NCBI RefSeq assembly: GCF_051859025.1
Contig: NZ_JBHYGL010000034.1
Coordinates: 186,001-250,000 of the forward strand
Length of the DNA: 64,000 nucleotides
Direction: 5' to 3'
DNA from: Falsiroseomonas sp051859025
Lineage (GTDB): Bacteria > Pseudomonadota > Alphaproteobacteria > Acetobacterales > Acetobacteraceae
In this document: positions 38,626-48,954 of the stretch, piece after piece
Numbering within the stretch: the first letter of the stretch is position 1
How the letters are laid out: every line of letters starts with the position of its first letter
Notes under the pieces: generated by a model
What the model was told of the DNA's origin: nothing
Database searches by the model: none
What the model saw: the letters and a program-made list of their open reading frames with translations, nothing else
Program-made: the position numbers and the translations under genes

Positions 38626-38715
38626 ACGGCCTCGCGATTACGTTCGCTTATTGTTCTTGATACGGCGGCCCGGCCGCGCGCATCCTCTGCCCCCGCAAGG
38701 CCAGGAGGAACCGCC

Positions 38716-39171
38716 ATGTCCGTGAAGCCGATCCCCGCCGATCATCCCCGCCTCTCCCCCTATCTCTGCGTCAAGGACGCGGCGGGCGCGCTGGCCTGGT
38801 ACGCCGAGGTGCTGGGGGCGGAGGAGGTGATGCGCATCCCCCGCGACGACGGCGCCGTGATGCATGGCGAACTCCGCATCGGTGCCAGCGTGGTGATGGT
38901 GGGGGAGGAAGCGCCGGATTACGGCGCCTTCGCCCCAGGCCATTTCGGCGGTACCGCCGTCTCCCTCATGCTCTATGTCGCGGATGTGGACGCCGCCTTC
39001 GCCCGCGCGCTGGATGCCGGGGCGCGGGAGGAACGCCCCCCCGCCGACCAGCCCTTCGGCGACCGCGTGGGCACGCTGCTCGACCCCTTCGGCCATCGCT
39101 GGCATTTGGCCAGCCGGCTGGAGGAGGTTTCGGTGGAGGAGATGGTGCGGCGGATGTCCGGCGGCGCCTGA
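38716..39171 (+). CDS. VOC/glyoxalase-fold protein (PhnB-like)
   Basis: A 151-residue protein of the vicinal oxygen chelate superfamily with two beta-alpha-beta modules. It has SPYLCVKDAAGALAWYAEVL (14-33), HGELRIG, SLMLYVADVDAAFARALDAG and the ending GTLLDPFGHRWHLASR. The closest known type is the PhnB/YdfO group without established enzyme activity; metal-binding residues are only partly recognisable. AGGAGG stands 7 bases before the ATG. It may be cotranscribed with nothing; neighbours are unrelated. Confidence 0.83.
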   Translation: MSVKPIPADHPRLSPYLCVKDAAGALAWYAEVLGAEEVMRIPRDDGAVMHGELRIGASVVMVGEEAPDYGAFAPGHFGGTAVSLMLYVADVDAAFARALDAGAREERPPADQPFGDRVGTLLDPFGHRWHLASRLEEVSVEEMVRRMSGGA

Positions 39172-39260
39172 ATCGCCCCTGGCGGTCGGAACGGCCGGGT
39201 TATGAATCTGGCAATGGCGCCGGGGTTAAGAAGGCTGCCTCGGTCGCCAACGGATACCCC

Positions 39261-41339
39261 ATGCGCATCAAGGTCCTCTTCTCGCTCGTCATGCTCGGGA
39301 TCGCCGGCCTCGGCGGCGGCATCGCCACCATCGCCGGGCTGGAGCAGTGGCGGACCAGCCGCGCCGCCGCCGATGCCGTCCGCACCACCGAAGCCGCCGC
39401 CACCCTGCTGCGCCTGACGGAGCGCCTGGTGATCGAGCGCGGCAACTACGTCATCCGCATGAATGCCTCCGGCGCCGCGGAGGCCGACACGATCGGCCGC
39501 CTGACCGTGATCAAGGCCGATACCGATGCGGCGCTGGCGACCACCATCGCCAGCCTGCGCGCCTCCGCCTCCGGTCGTGACCACGCCGAGAGGCTGCAGG
39601 CCGCGATCCCCACCCTCACTTCGTTGCGCCAGGCCATGGACCCGGCGGCGGTGCTGCCGCTGGCGCAGCGGGACCCCGCCATCCGCACCCGCCCGCAGGC
39701 GGTCTATGACCAGATGCTGGGCCACGTCACCGCCGCCCTCAACGACAGCCACCGCGCCCTGACCCGCACCGATGGCCCACTCGGCGACCTCATGCTGGTC
39801 GCGCGCCTCACCTGGGATCTGCGCGACCAGGCCAGCCGCCGCATCGTCGCCATCGCCACCGCCCTGAACAGCAACCGCGCCATGACGCCGGCGGAACTCG
39901 ACACCGCCGCCGTCGCCTCCCGCCTCGTGGACGCGACCTGGGCGCGGGTGAAGATGGTAGCAGGGCTGATCGACGACACGCCCCGCCTCGCCGCCGCCAT
40001 CACGGAGGTCGAGGCCCGCTATTTCGGCGACATCACGCGCCAGACCCAGGCGCTGATCGATGCCGGCCGCGCCGGCCCCACCTACCCCATGACCAGCCCC
40101 GCCTTCACCGCCTTCGCCACCCCCGGCCTGCAGATCCTGCTGCAGGTGCGCGACGCCGCGCTGGCGGAGGCCTCCGCCCAGGCCGCCGCGACGGAGGCCC
40201 GCGCCAACACGCTGCTCGCCCTCGTCCTCGGCGTCGCCTTCGCCGTCGGCCTGGTGCTGGCCGCGCTCGGCTGGCTGATGGTGCGCCGCGTGGTGGTGCC
40301 GGTGGTGCGCCTGACCGCCGTGGTGCAGCGCCTGGCGCAGGGGGAGAACGACATCGCCGTCCCCGACCAGGCGCGCGCGGATGAGATCGGCGCCATGGCC
40401 GATGCGGTGGAGGTGCTGCGCCGCAACGCGCTCGAAGCCGTCCGCGTCGCCGCGGAGGCCGCCGCCGAACAGCAGGCCAAGGCCGCCCGCGCCGACGCCA
40501 CCGCCGCCCTGGTCCGGCGGTTCGAGGCCGAGGTGGCCGATGTGCTGGGCGCCGTCGCCGGCGCCGCCGCGCCGCTCGATGCCACCGCGGGACGAATGAG
40601 CGACGCTGCCTCCGGCGCCCGCGCCCAGGCCGATGCCATGACCCGCGCCGTGGACACCACCGCCAGCCACACCCAGACCGTCGCCAATTCGGCGGAGGAA
40701 CTGGCCGCCTCCATCGCGGAGGTCGCCCAGCAGGTCACGCAATCCGCCAGGCTCGCCCAGCAGGCCTCCCGCGACGCGCAGGAAAGCAACCAGGCGGTCG
40801 CGGGCCTGGCCGATGTCGCCAGCCGCATCGGCGACGTGATCGGCCTGATCAACTCCATCGCCGGCCAGACCAACCTGCTCGCGCTCAACGCCACGATCGA
40901 GGCCGCGCGCGCCGGCGATGCCGGCAAGGGCTTCGCCGTGGTGGCCGGGGAGGTGAAGGCCCTGGCCGCCCAGACCGCGACGGCGACGGAACAGATCAGC
41001 ACCCAGATCGCCGCCATGCAGGCGGAAACCAGCCGCGCCGTCGGCGCCATCCGCGGCATCGGCAAGACGATCGAGGAACTCTCCTCCATCGCGACGCAGG
41101 TCGCCGCTGCGGCCGAGGAGCAATCCGCCGCCACCCAGGAAATCGGCCGCGCCATCGCGGAAACCGCCGCCAGCACGCAGGAACTCACCAGCCAGACCGC
41201 CCAGGCGCGGGACGGCGCGGAAGCGTCCTACGCCGCCAGCGCGGGGCTGCGCGACGCCTCCGCCGGCCTGTCCCGCCAGGCCGATGTGCTGCGCGCCAAG
41301 GTCGATGGCTTCCTGGCGGAAATCCGCCAGGCGGCGTGA
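39261..41339 (+). CDS. Methyl-accepting chemotaxis protein
   Basis: A 692-residue transmembrane chemoreceptor. TM1 is at about 5-27, a ~290-residue helical periplasmic sensor follows, and TM2 is at about 318-340. A HAMP domain follows (VVPVVRLTAVVQRLAQGEND). The long signalling domain contains the hairpin tip NLLALNATIEAARAGDAGKG and the FAVVAGEVKALA block that contact CheA/CheW. Methylation helices are Ala/Gln/Glu-rich. No C-terminal CheR-tethering pentapeptide. The ligand is unknown. It fits with the flagellar genes at the window's right end. Confidence 0.93.
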   Translation: MRIKVLFSLVMLGIAGLGGGIATIAGLEQWRTSRAAADAVRTTEAAATLLRLTERLVIERGNYVIRMNASGAAEADTIGRLTVIKADTDAALATTIASLRASASGRDHAERLQAAIPTLTSLRQAMDPAAVLPLAQRDPAIRTRPQAVYDQMLGHVTAALNDSHRALTRTDGPLGDLMLVARLTWDLRDQASRRIVAIATALNSNRAMTPAELDTAAVASRLVDATWARVKMVAGLIDDTPRLAAAITEVEARYFGDITRQTQALIDAGRAGPTYPMTSPAFTAFATPGLQILLQVRDAALAEASAQAAATEARANTLLALVLGVAFAVGLVLAALGWLMVRRVVVPVVRLTAVVQRLAQGENDIAVPDQARADEIGAMADAVEVLRRNALEAVRVAAEAAAEQQAKAARADATAALVRRFEAEVADVLGAVAGAAAPLDATAGRMSDAASGARAQADAMTRAVDTTASHTQTVANSAEELAASIAEVAQQVTQSARLAQQASRDAQESNQAVAGLADVASRIGDVIGLINSIAGQTNLLALNATIEAARAGDAGKGFAVVAGEVKALAAQTATATEQISTQIAAMQAETSRAVGAIRGIGKTIEELSSIATQVAAAAEEQSAATQEIGRAIAETAASTQELTSQTAQARDGAEASYAASAGLRDASAGLSRQADVLRAKVDGFLAEIRQAA

Positions 41340-41370
41340 GGCGCCACCACGCCGCAAGCGCGCCGGGGCG

Positions 41371-41460
41371 GAGCTACCCCCCGCGCGCCCGCCGGGGCGC
41401 GACTATGCCCCGCGCGCCCGCCGGGGCGCGACTATGCCCCGCGCGCCCGCCGGGGCGCGA

Positions 41461-41487
<27 letters not shown>
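41371..41487. repeat. Tandem 29-bp repeats covering the nhaA 3' end
   Basis: Three identical 29-bp units (41401-41429, 41430-41458, 41459-41487), with a degenerate fourth at 41371-41400. Each contains GCCCCG/CGGGGC that can form a hairpin. Unit 3 holds the last codons and stop of nhaA; units 1 and 2 are copies of that 3' end, each repeating the TAG. They lie between the convergent chemoreceptor and nhaA genes. Confidence 0.88.
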
Positions 41488-42657
<1,170 letters not shown>

Positions 42658-42846
42658 GATCGGGCGTCTCCTGTCGGATGGGATGGGCGCTCTATGACTA
42701 TTTGGTAAGACTCGGGCAATACTTTCCGGTCCGGGCGGTCCCGGCCTCCCGCCAGCCGCCAACCCCTTGGATCGCGGCAATAAACAACGGCCAGGCGGCG
42801 CCCGACGCCCCTTCCCTCGCCTCGGCCGCCTTCTCACATCGGCGCC

Positions 42847-43380
42847 ATGACGCTGGAAGCCCGGATCGCCCGCGCCCACCGCATGGATGACGCCGCCTGG
42901 GCCCGCCATGCGAATCCCTGGAGTGTCTGGACCCGCATCCCCATCCTGCCCGCTTTGGCGCTGGTGGCCTGGGCGCGGGTCTGGATCGGCTGGGGGGCGC
43001 TGCTGCCGGTGGCCCTGCTGCTGGCCTGGACCTGGGCGAACCCCCGCGCCTTCGCGCCCCCCGCGAATACGGACAACTGGGCATCCCGCGCCGTGCTCGG
43101 CGAAAGGCTGTGGCTGGCGCGGCGGGACCATCCGGTGCCGGCCCATCACCGGACGCTTCCGGTGGTCCTCAACGCGATGGCGGCGCTGGGCGGGCTGGCG
43201 CTGGGCTGGGGGCTGGTGGTGCTGGATGGCGTGCTGGCGCTGGCGGGGCTCGCCGTCGCGATCGGGGCCAAGATGTGGTTCCTGGACCGCATGGTATGGC
43301 TGACGCACGCCATGCGGGACGATCCGCGCCTGCGCGGCTGGATGGCCCCGGGCCGGGGCGTTCCGCCGCCATCTTGTTGA
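42847..43380 (+). CDS. Small membrane protein, DUF6653-like
   Basis: A 177-residue protein. After an amphipathic start (MTLEARIARAHRMDD) there are hydrophobic pairs at about 34-60 and 105-142. The middle carries TWANPRAFAPP and NWASRAVLGERLWL, which I associate with the DUF6653 family; function is unknown. Conserved charged residues near the ends suggest a cytoplasmic face. The ABC exporter gene follows after 31 bp and could be cotranscribed. Confidence 0.65.
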   Translation: MTLEARIARAHRMDDAAWARHANPWSVWTRIPILPALALVAWARVWIGWGALLPVALLLAWTWANPRAFAPPANTDNWASRAVLGERLWLARRDHPVPAHHRTLPVVLNAMAALGGLALGWGLVVLDGVLALAGLAVAIGAKMWFLDRMVWLTHAMRDDPRLRGWMAPGRGVPPPSC

Positions 43381-43411
43381 CGGGCGCGCCGCTTCGGCGC
43401 GTTCTGCCGCC

Positions 43412-45280
<1,869 letters not shown>

Positions 45281-45290
45281 TCGCGCCTGC

Positions 45291-45340
45291 CCCCCACCCC
45301 GACCCTCCCCCGCAAGCGCGGGGGTGGGTCGGGGTGGGGG
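45291..45340. terminator. Long hairpin between convergent ABC exporter and ccrM genes
   Basis: Arms of 23 nt (45291-45313 and 45318-45340) pair with one T-T mismatch around loop AAGC. No T-run follows. It shares the CCCTCCCCCGC core with the hairpin at 26120-26145. Confidence 0.7.
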
Positions 45341-45364
45341 ATGGCGCAACTCGACCCAACCCGC

Positions 45365-46453
45365 TCACAGCCCCTGCGTCGCGATCTCCGTCCTGATCTC
45401 ATCGATCAGCCGCAGCCGCCCGTCCCGCCCCTCGATATGCCAGAAGGTCCAGCCATTGCAGGACGGCGCCTGCTGCAATTCCGCGCCCACCTTGTGGATG
45501 GACCCCGTCGCCGCCCCGCAGCGCAGCGTGCCATCGGCGCCGACCACGGCGCGCCAGCGCTTGTGCCGATCCGTCAGCGTGGTCCCCGCCGGCACCAGGC
45601 CGCGTTCCACCAGCAGCCCGAAGGCCACGCGCGGCTGTTCCCGCTTGTTCGGCAGCGCGAGTGCCGCGCTTTCCGGCATCGCCTCGACCGCCTCGATCCG
45701 CGCCCGCGCGGCGGCGGCATAGCCCTCGTCCCGCTCGATGCCGATGAAGCGCCGACCGAGCCGCTTGGCCACCGCCGCCGTGGTCCCGGTGCCGAGGAAG
45801 GGGTCCAGCACGACCTCCCCCGGCTGGGTGCAGGAAACGAGCACGCGGTGCAGCAGCGCTTCCGGCTTCTGGGTCGGGTGCAGCTTCTTGCCGTCCTCGC
45901 CCCGCAGCCGTTCCGCGCCCGTGCACAGCGGGAAATACCAGTCGCTCCGCATCTGCACGTCGTCGTTCAGCGACTTCATGGCGGCGTAGTTGAAGCGGTA
46001 GCGGGATTCGGCGCCGCGGGCGGCCCAGATCAGCGTCTCATGCGCATTGGTGAAGCGCCGGCCGCGGAAATTCGGCATCGGGTTCGCCTTGCGCCAGATG
46101 ACGTCGTTCAGCAGCCAGAAGCCGAGGTCCTGCATGGCGGTGCCGAGGCGGAACACGTTGTGGTAGCTGCCCACCACCCAGAGCGTGCCGTCCTTGCGCA
46201 GCACGCGCCGGCATTCCGTCAGCCATTCCCGCGTGAAGGCGTCATAGGCCGCGAAATCACTGAACTGGTCCCACGCATCGTCCACGCCATCGACGATGCT
46301 GTCATCCGGGCGCCGCAGCTCCCCCCGCAATTGCAGGTTATAGGGCGGGTCCGCAAAGACGGCGTGCACCGAGGCCGGCGGCAGGCGCCGCAGCATCGCG
46401 ATGCAGTCGCCGACCATCACCTCATCCAGCGGCAGGTCGAGACCGGTACCCAT
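45365..46453 (-). CDS. ccrM: DNA adenine methyltransferase CcrM (GANTC)
   Basis: A 362-residue beta-class N6-adenine methyltransferase. Catalytic motif IV is DPPYN (Asp35-Asn39, AVFADPPYNLQLRG); the AdoMet motif I is VVLDPFLGTGTTAAVAKRLG. The C-terminal ~80 residues (ALPNKREQPRVAFGLLVERG, PSCNGWTFWHIEG) form the CcrM-specific DNA-specificity domain. CcrM methylates GANTC and couples cell-cycle transcription to replication in alphaproteobacteria. The ATG at 46453 follows the usual N-terminus. It is 62 bp after rnhB on the same strand, a classic pairing. Confidence 0.95.
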   Translation of the reverse strand: MGTGLDLPLDEVMVGDCIAMLRRLPPASVHAVFADPPYNLQLRGELRRPDDSIVDGVDDAWDQFSDFAAYDAFTREWLTECRRVLRKDGTLWVVGSYHNVFRLGTAMQDLGFWLLNDVIWRKANPMPNFRGRRFTNAHETLIWAARGAESRYRFNYAAMKSLNDDVQMRSDWYFPLCTGAERLRGEDGKKLHPTQKPEALLHRVLVSCTQPGEVVLDPFLGTGTTAAVAKRLGRRFIGIERDEGYAAAARARIEAVEAMPESAALALPNKREQPRVAFGLLVERGLVPAGTTLTDRHKRWRAVVGADGTLRCGAATGSIHKVGAELQQAPSCNGWTFWHIEGRDGRLRLIDEIRTEIATQGL

Positions 46454-46515
46454 CGTTACGCCAGCAACCCCACTGCGAATCGAGCCCCCACCATGCGCGG
46501 CGCCGAGTCGCGCCG

Positions 46516-47151
46516 TCAACCGACCGGCGCCACAAGCTGCAGCGAAGCCTGGTCAACCGGTGCAAATCCCCGCCGGTGGTGGCGCGTGGGACCCACTTCC
46601 GCCAGCCGCGCCCGGTGCGCGACCGTCGGATAGCCCTGGTTGCGGGCAAAACCCCAACCGGGGTGGCGCCGATCGAGCCGCGCCATCGCCCGGTCCCGTG
46701 TGACCTTCGCCAGGATGGATGCGGCGGCGATGGACAGGCTCACCCCATCCCCCCCCACCACGCAGCGCACGGGGCAGGGCAAGGGCGGCGCCATGTGCCC
46801 ATCCACCAGCGCCAGGTCCGGCACCACAAGCAGCCTGGCCAGCGCCCGCGCCATGGCCAGGTGGCTGGCGCGGAGGATGTTGATCCGCCCGATCTCCGCG
46901 ACGGAGGCGCCGGCAATGGCGAAGACGACCTCCCCCCGGGCGGCGGCGGCCAGGAGCGCGGCGAAGGCGGCATCGCGCCGCGCGGCGGTCAGCTTCTTGC
47001 TGTCATCCAGCAGGGCGGCCAGCGCGGGGGCGGGCGCCGCCAGGAAGACCACGGCCGCCGCCAGCACCGGCCCGGCCAGCGGCCCGCGGCCGACCTCGTC
47101 CAGCCCCGCGACCAGGCCCCCCGCTTCCGATTCCAGCGCAAAATCCGGCAT
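46516..47151 (-). CDS. rnhB: Ribonuclease HII
   Basis: A 211-residue nuclease that nicks DNA at single ribonucleotides and degrades RNA-DNA hybrids. The DEDD active site starts with Asp-Glu in VAGLDEVGRGPLAGP (~residues 15-29). DDSKKL follows, then the Asp in LALVDGH and the ASILAKVTRDRAM block. Length is normal. The ATG at 47151 gives a standard N-terminus. It is upstream of ccrM, likely one transcript. Confidence 0.95.
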   Translation of the reverse strand: MPDFALESEAGGLVAGLDEVGRGPLAGPVLAAAVVFLAAPAPALAALLDDSKKLTAARRDAAFAALLAAAARGEVVFAIAGASVAEIGRINILRASHLAMARALARLLVVPDLALVDGHMAPPLPCPVRCVVGGDGVSLSIAAASILAKVTRDRAMARLDRRHPGWGFARNQGYPTVAHRARLAEVGPTRHHRRGFAPVDQASLQLVAPVG

Positions 47152-47230
47152 GGCCCCGTGATACCGCCCCCGGCAACCCCGCGCCATCGCGCCGCGTTCG
47201 CGCCTCGAAGACGGCAAGGGATCGAGAGCG

Positions 47231-47740
47231 ATGGACAAGCGCAGCCTGCGGCTGGCGGCGGAGAGCGTGCAGCCCGCGCCCTTCGTCATCCCCGGCGCCA
47301 CCGGCGGCATCTTCCGCATCCAGATCCTGAACGAGGATGCCGGCCGCGGCGTCGTCACCAGCATCGTCCACATCCCCCCCGGCGGCGTCATCCCCGCCCA
47401 TTGCCACCGCGCGGGGGCGGAGATGCACTACCTGCTGGAAGGCGACCTGACCGATGGCGGGGAAGCCCTGCCCATCGGCGGCTTCACCACCCAGGCCGCC
47501 GGCGTGGTGCATGGCCCGCATGAAAGCCGCGGCGGCGCCCGGGTGCTGACGGTGCAGAGCTGGCAATCCGCCGATGGAGATTTCGATTTCGAGCCCGCCG
47601 CCGAGGCGACGGAGGCAACCCCCACCGGAGAGCTTCAGGACGGTCGCCTGCCATCGCCCGGGACGCAGAAGGTGGATGAGGGTGCGCAGGAGCAAGCGCG
47701 AGAGGAAGCGGCCTCCCCGGAAGGCAAGGGCTACAGCTGA
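47231..47740 (+). CDS. Cupin-domain protein
   Basis: A 169-residue protein with a cupin barrel at about 20-115. Metal-ligand motif 1 is PAHCHRAGAEMHYLLEG (two His and a Glu) and motif 2 is VVHGPHESRGG. It could be a sensor or a small-molecule dioxygenase/isomerase; nothing further can be told. The C-terminal 50 residues are Glu/Ala-rich and probably disordered. It diverges from rnhB with 79 bp between starts. Confidence 0.78.
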   Translation: MDKRSLRLAAESVQPAPFVIPGATGGIFRIQILNEDAGRGVVTSIVHIPPGGVIPAHCHRAGAEMHYLLEGDLTDGGEALPIGGFTTQAAGVVHGPHESRGGARVLTVQSWQSADGDFDFEPAAEATEATPTGELQDGRLPSPGTQKVDEGAQEQAREEAASPEGKGYS

Positions 47741-47871
47741 CCCTCCCGAAATCGCTGGATTCTGGACGATATTCCCTTTATGTTCCCATCATCATCGGCC
47801 CGAGCCATGCCTGATGCGGCCCAGGGTGACTGGTCGGGGTGGCCAGTCGGGGTCGGGCGGCGGGCTCGCCG

Positions 47872-47989
47872 CGAAAACGGTGCTAAAAGTGCTAAAACGG
47901 CTAAATCCATAGTATTTTTGAGGGCCGCGCCCTGGGCGGGCACAGGCCGGCACCCCCCTCCGAAAACGGTGCCAAACGCGGCTGAACCC
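47872..47989. other. Short A-rich repeats in an intergenic gap
   Basis: The 268-bp gap between the cupin gene and the next minus-strand gene has A-rich islands unlike its surroundings. GAAAACGGTGCTAAAAGTGCTAAAACGGCTAAA-like sequence (about 47872-47905) recurs in diverged form at 47961-47989. Three GCTAAA units lie 10-11 bases apart, about one helical turn. No gene is supported here. Confidence 0.5.
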
Positions 47990-48008
47990 GCAGAATTCCT
48001 GGACAAAG

Positions 48009-48374
48009 CTAGCCCGACCGCCGTTCCGCCATGCGCAGCGCGGCCGTGAGGCGGGAGAAGGCGTACCAGAAAGCCCCGTGCCCCGGCGCCCCCTGCCCAG
48101 GCACGGCCTCCGGCCCCGCCGGATCGCCCCGCCTCAGCACGGTGAGGCGCGCCTCGTAGCGGCCGCGCATGTTTTCCAGGAAGGCGCCGGTCGCGGCCAT
48201 GTACTGTTCCAGCATCTCGGCGGCGATCTCGATCTCCGCCTGCGGCCGCCCATGCAGCGTCAGCGCCTTCAGGGACCGGCTGTCGGTGGCCAGCTGGATG
48301 TGCAGGCGGTGAAGCTCCGCCAGGTGCCGGGCGATGGCCTGCCGCAGCTCCTTCGCTGTGTCGGTCTCGGTCAT
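48009..48374 (-). CDS. Hypothetical helical protein
   Basis: A 121-residue soluble protein with mostly helical, charge-rich sequence (KELRQAIARHLAELHRLHIQ, then EMLEQYMAATGAFLENMRGR). The C-terminal end is Arg-rich. No signal peptide, membrane segment or known domain. The ATG at 48374 is taken as start. I do not recognise the family. It is followed at 35 bp by nothing on its own strand and preceded by another unknown gene on the same strand, so the two may be one transcript. Confidence 0.6.
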   Translation of the reverse strand: MTETDTAKELRQAIARHLAELHRLHIQLATDSRSLKALTLHGRPQAEIEIAAEMLEQYMAATGAFLENMRGRYEARLTVLRRGDPAGPEAVPGQGAPGHGAFWYAFSRLTAALRMAERRSG

Positions 48375-48409
48375 GCAGGAAGGCTGCGCCGGCAGGCATG
48401 AAAGCGGCG

Positions 48410-48835
48410 TTAAGAACCGCCCGTACCGGTATCGGCGCCGGCCAGGGAAGGCAGGGTGGCCAGCGCCTCCCCGGCCGCGGCGCGGGCGGCGGCGAGGTCG
48501 GCGCCTTCCTCCCGCACCATCGCCATGGCTTCCGAAACCTCCTTCACCGCGGTCTGCCAGGACGCGCCCCGGCGGGCATCGGCGGGCAGGCGGAGCATGG
48601 CGCGCTCCACCTCGTTCAGCGCCTGGCGGAGGCGCGATGTGCCGGCGGAGGGTGTGATGCCCCCCTCCTCCAGCCGCTTCAGCACGTCCCGCAGCCCGTC
48701 CTCGGCGTCCCGCAGGGTGCGCATCGCCTCCACCGTCGCACCGCTGGTGGCCGCGGGGGGGCTGGGCGGTGCCTGGGCAAAAGCTTGTGACAGGGAGAGG
48801 GCGGCAAGCAGGGCAAGCGCAATCGGTCGGTGCAT
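48410..48835 (-). CDS. Hypothetical exported helical protein
   Basis: A 141-residue protein with a signal peptide (1-21, ending AFA). The mature part is Ala/Glu-rich and helical (EAMRTLRDAEDGLRDVLKRL, MAMVREEGADLAAARAA), suggesting a periplasmic coiled coil. It has no cysteine after the signal peptide. I do not recognise the family. The start at 48835 is preferred to the longer frame to 48904 because it puts the signal peptide first. The gap upstream to the molybdenum hydroxylase gene (119 bp) is divergent. Confidence 0.65.
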   Translation of the reverse strand: MHRPIALALLAALSLSQAFAQAPPSPPAATSGATVEAMRTLRDAEDGLRDVLKRLEEGGITPSAGTSRLRQALNEVERAMLRLPADARRGASWQTAVKEVSEAMAMVREEGADLAAARAAAGEALATLPSLAGADTGTGGS

Positions 48836-48954
48836 GGGGTGCACTCCTTCCGCCCTCCGAACGCCGCGCCACCCCGCCGGTTGCCCGCCCCCCTTTTCGT
48901 CCACCCCAAAGATCGCAGATGATGGGGGCAGAGAAGATCTGGGGAACGAGAGCC

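Noticed and set aside
42658..42846. Li+ riboswitch (nhaA-I/nhaA-II type) upstream of nhaA
   Set aside because: I could not find conserved blocks I trust. A covariance search with the two nhaA RNA models on the minus strand would decide; a significant hit would revive it.
47780..48049. An 89-codon ORF after the cupin gene
   Set aside because: It overlaps the end of the minus-strand gene, has atypical composition and no recognisable domain or ribosome site.
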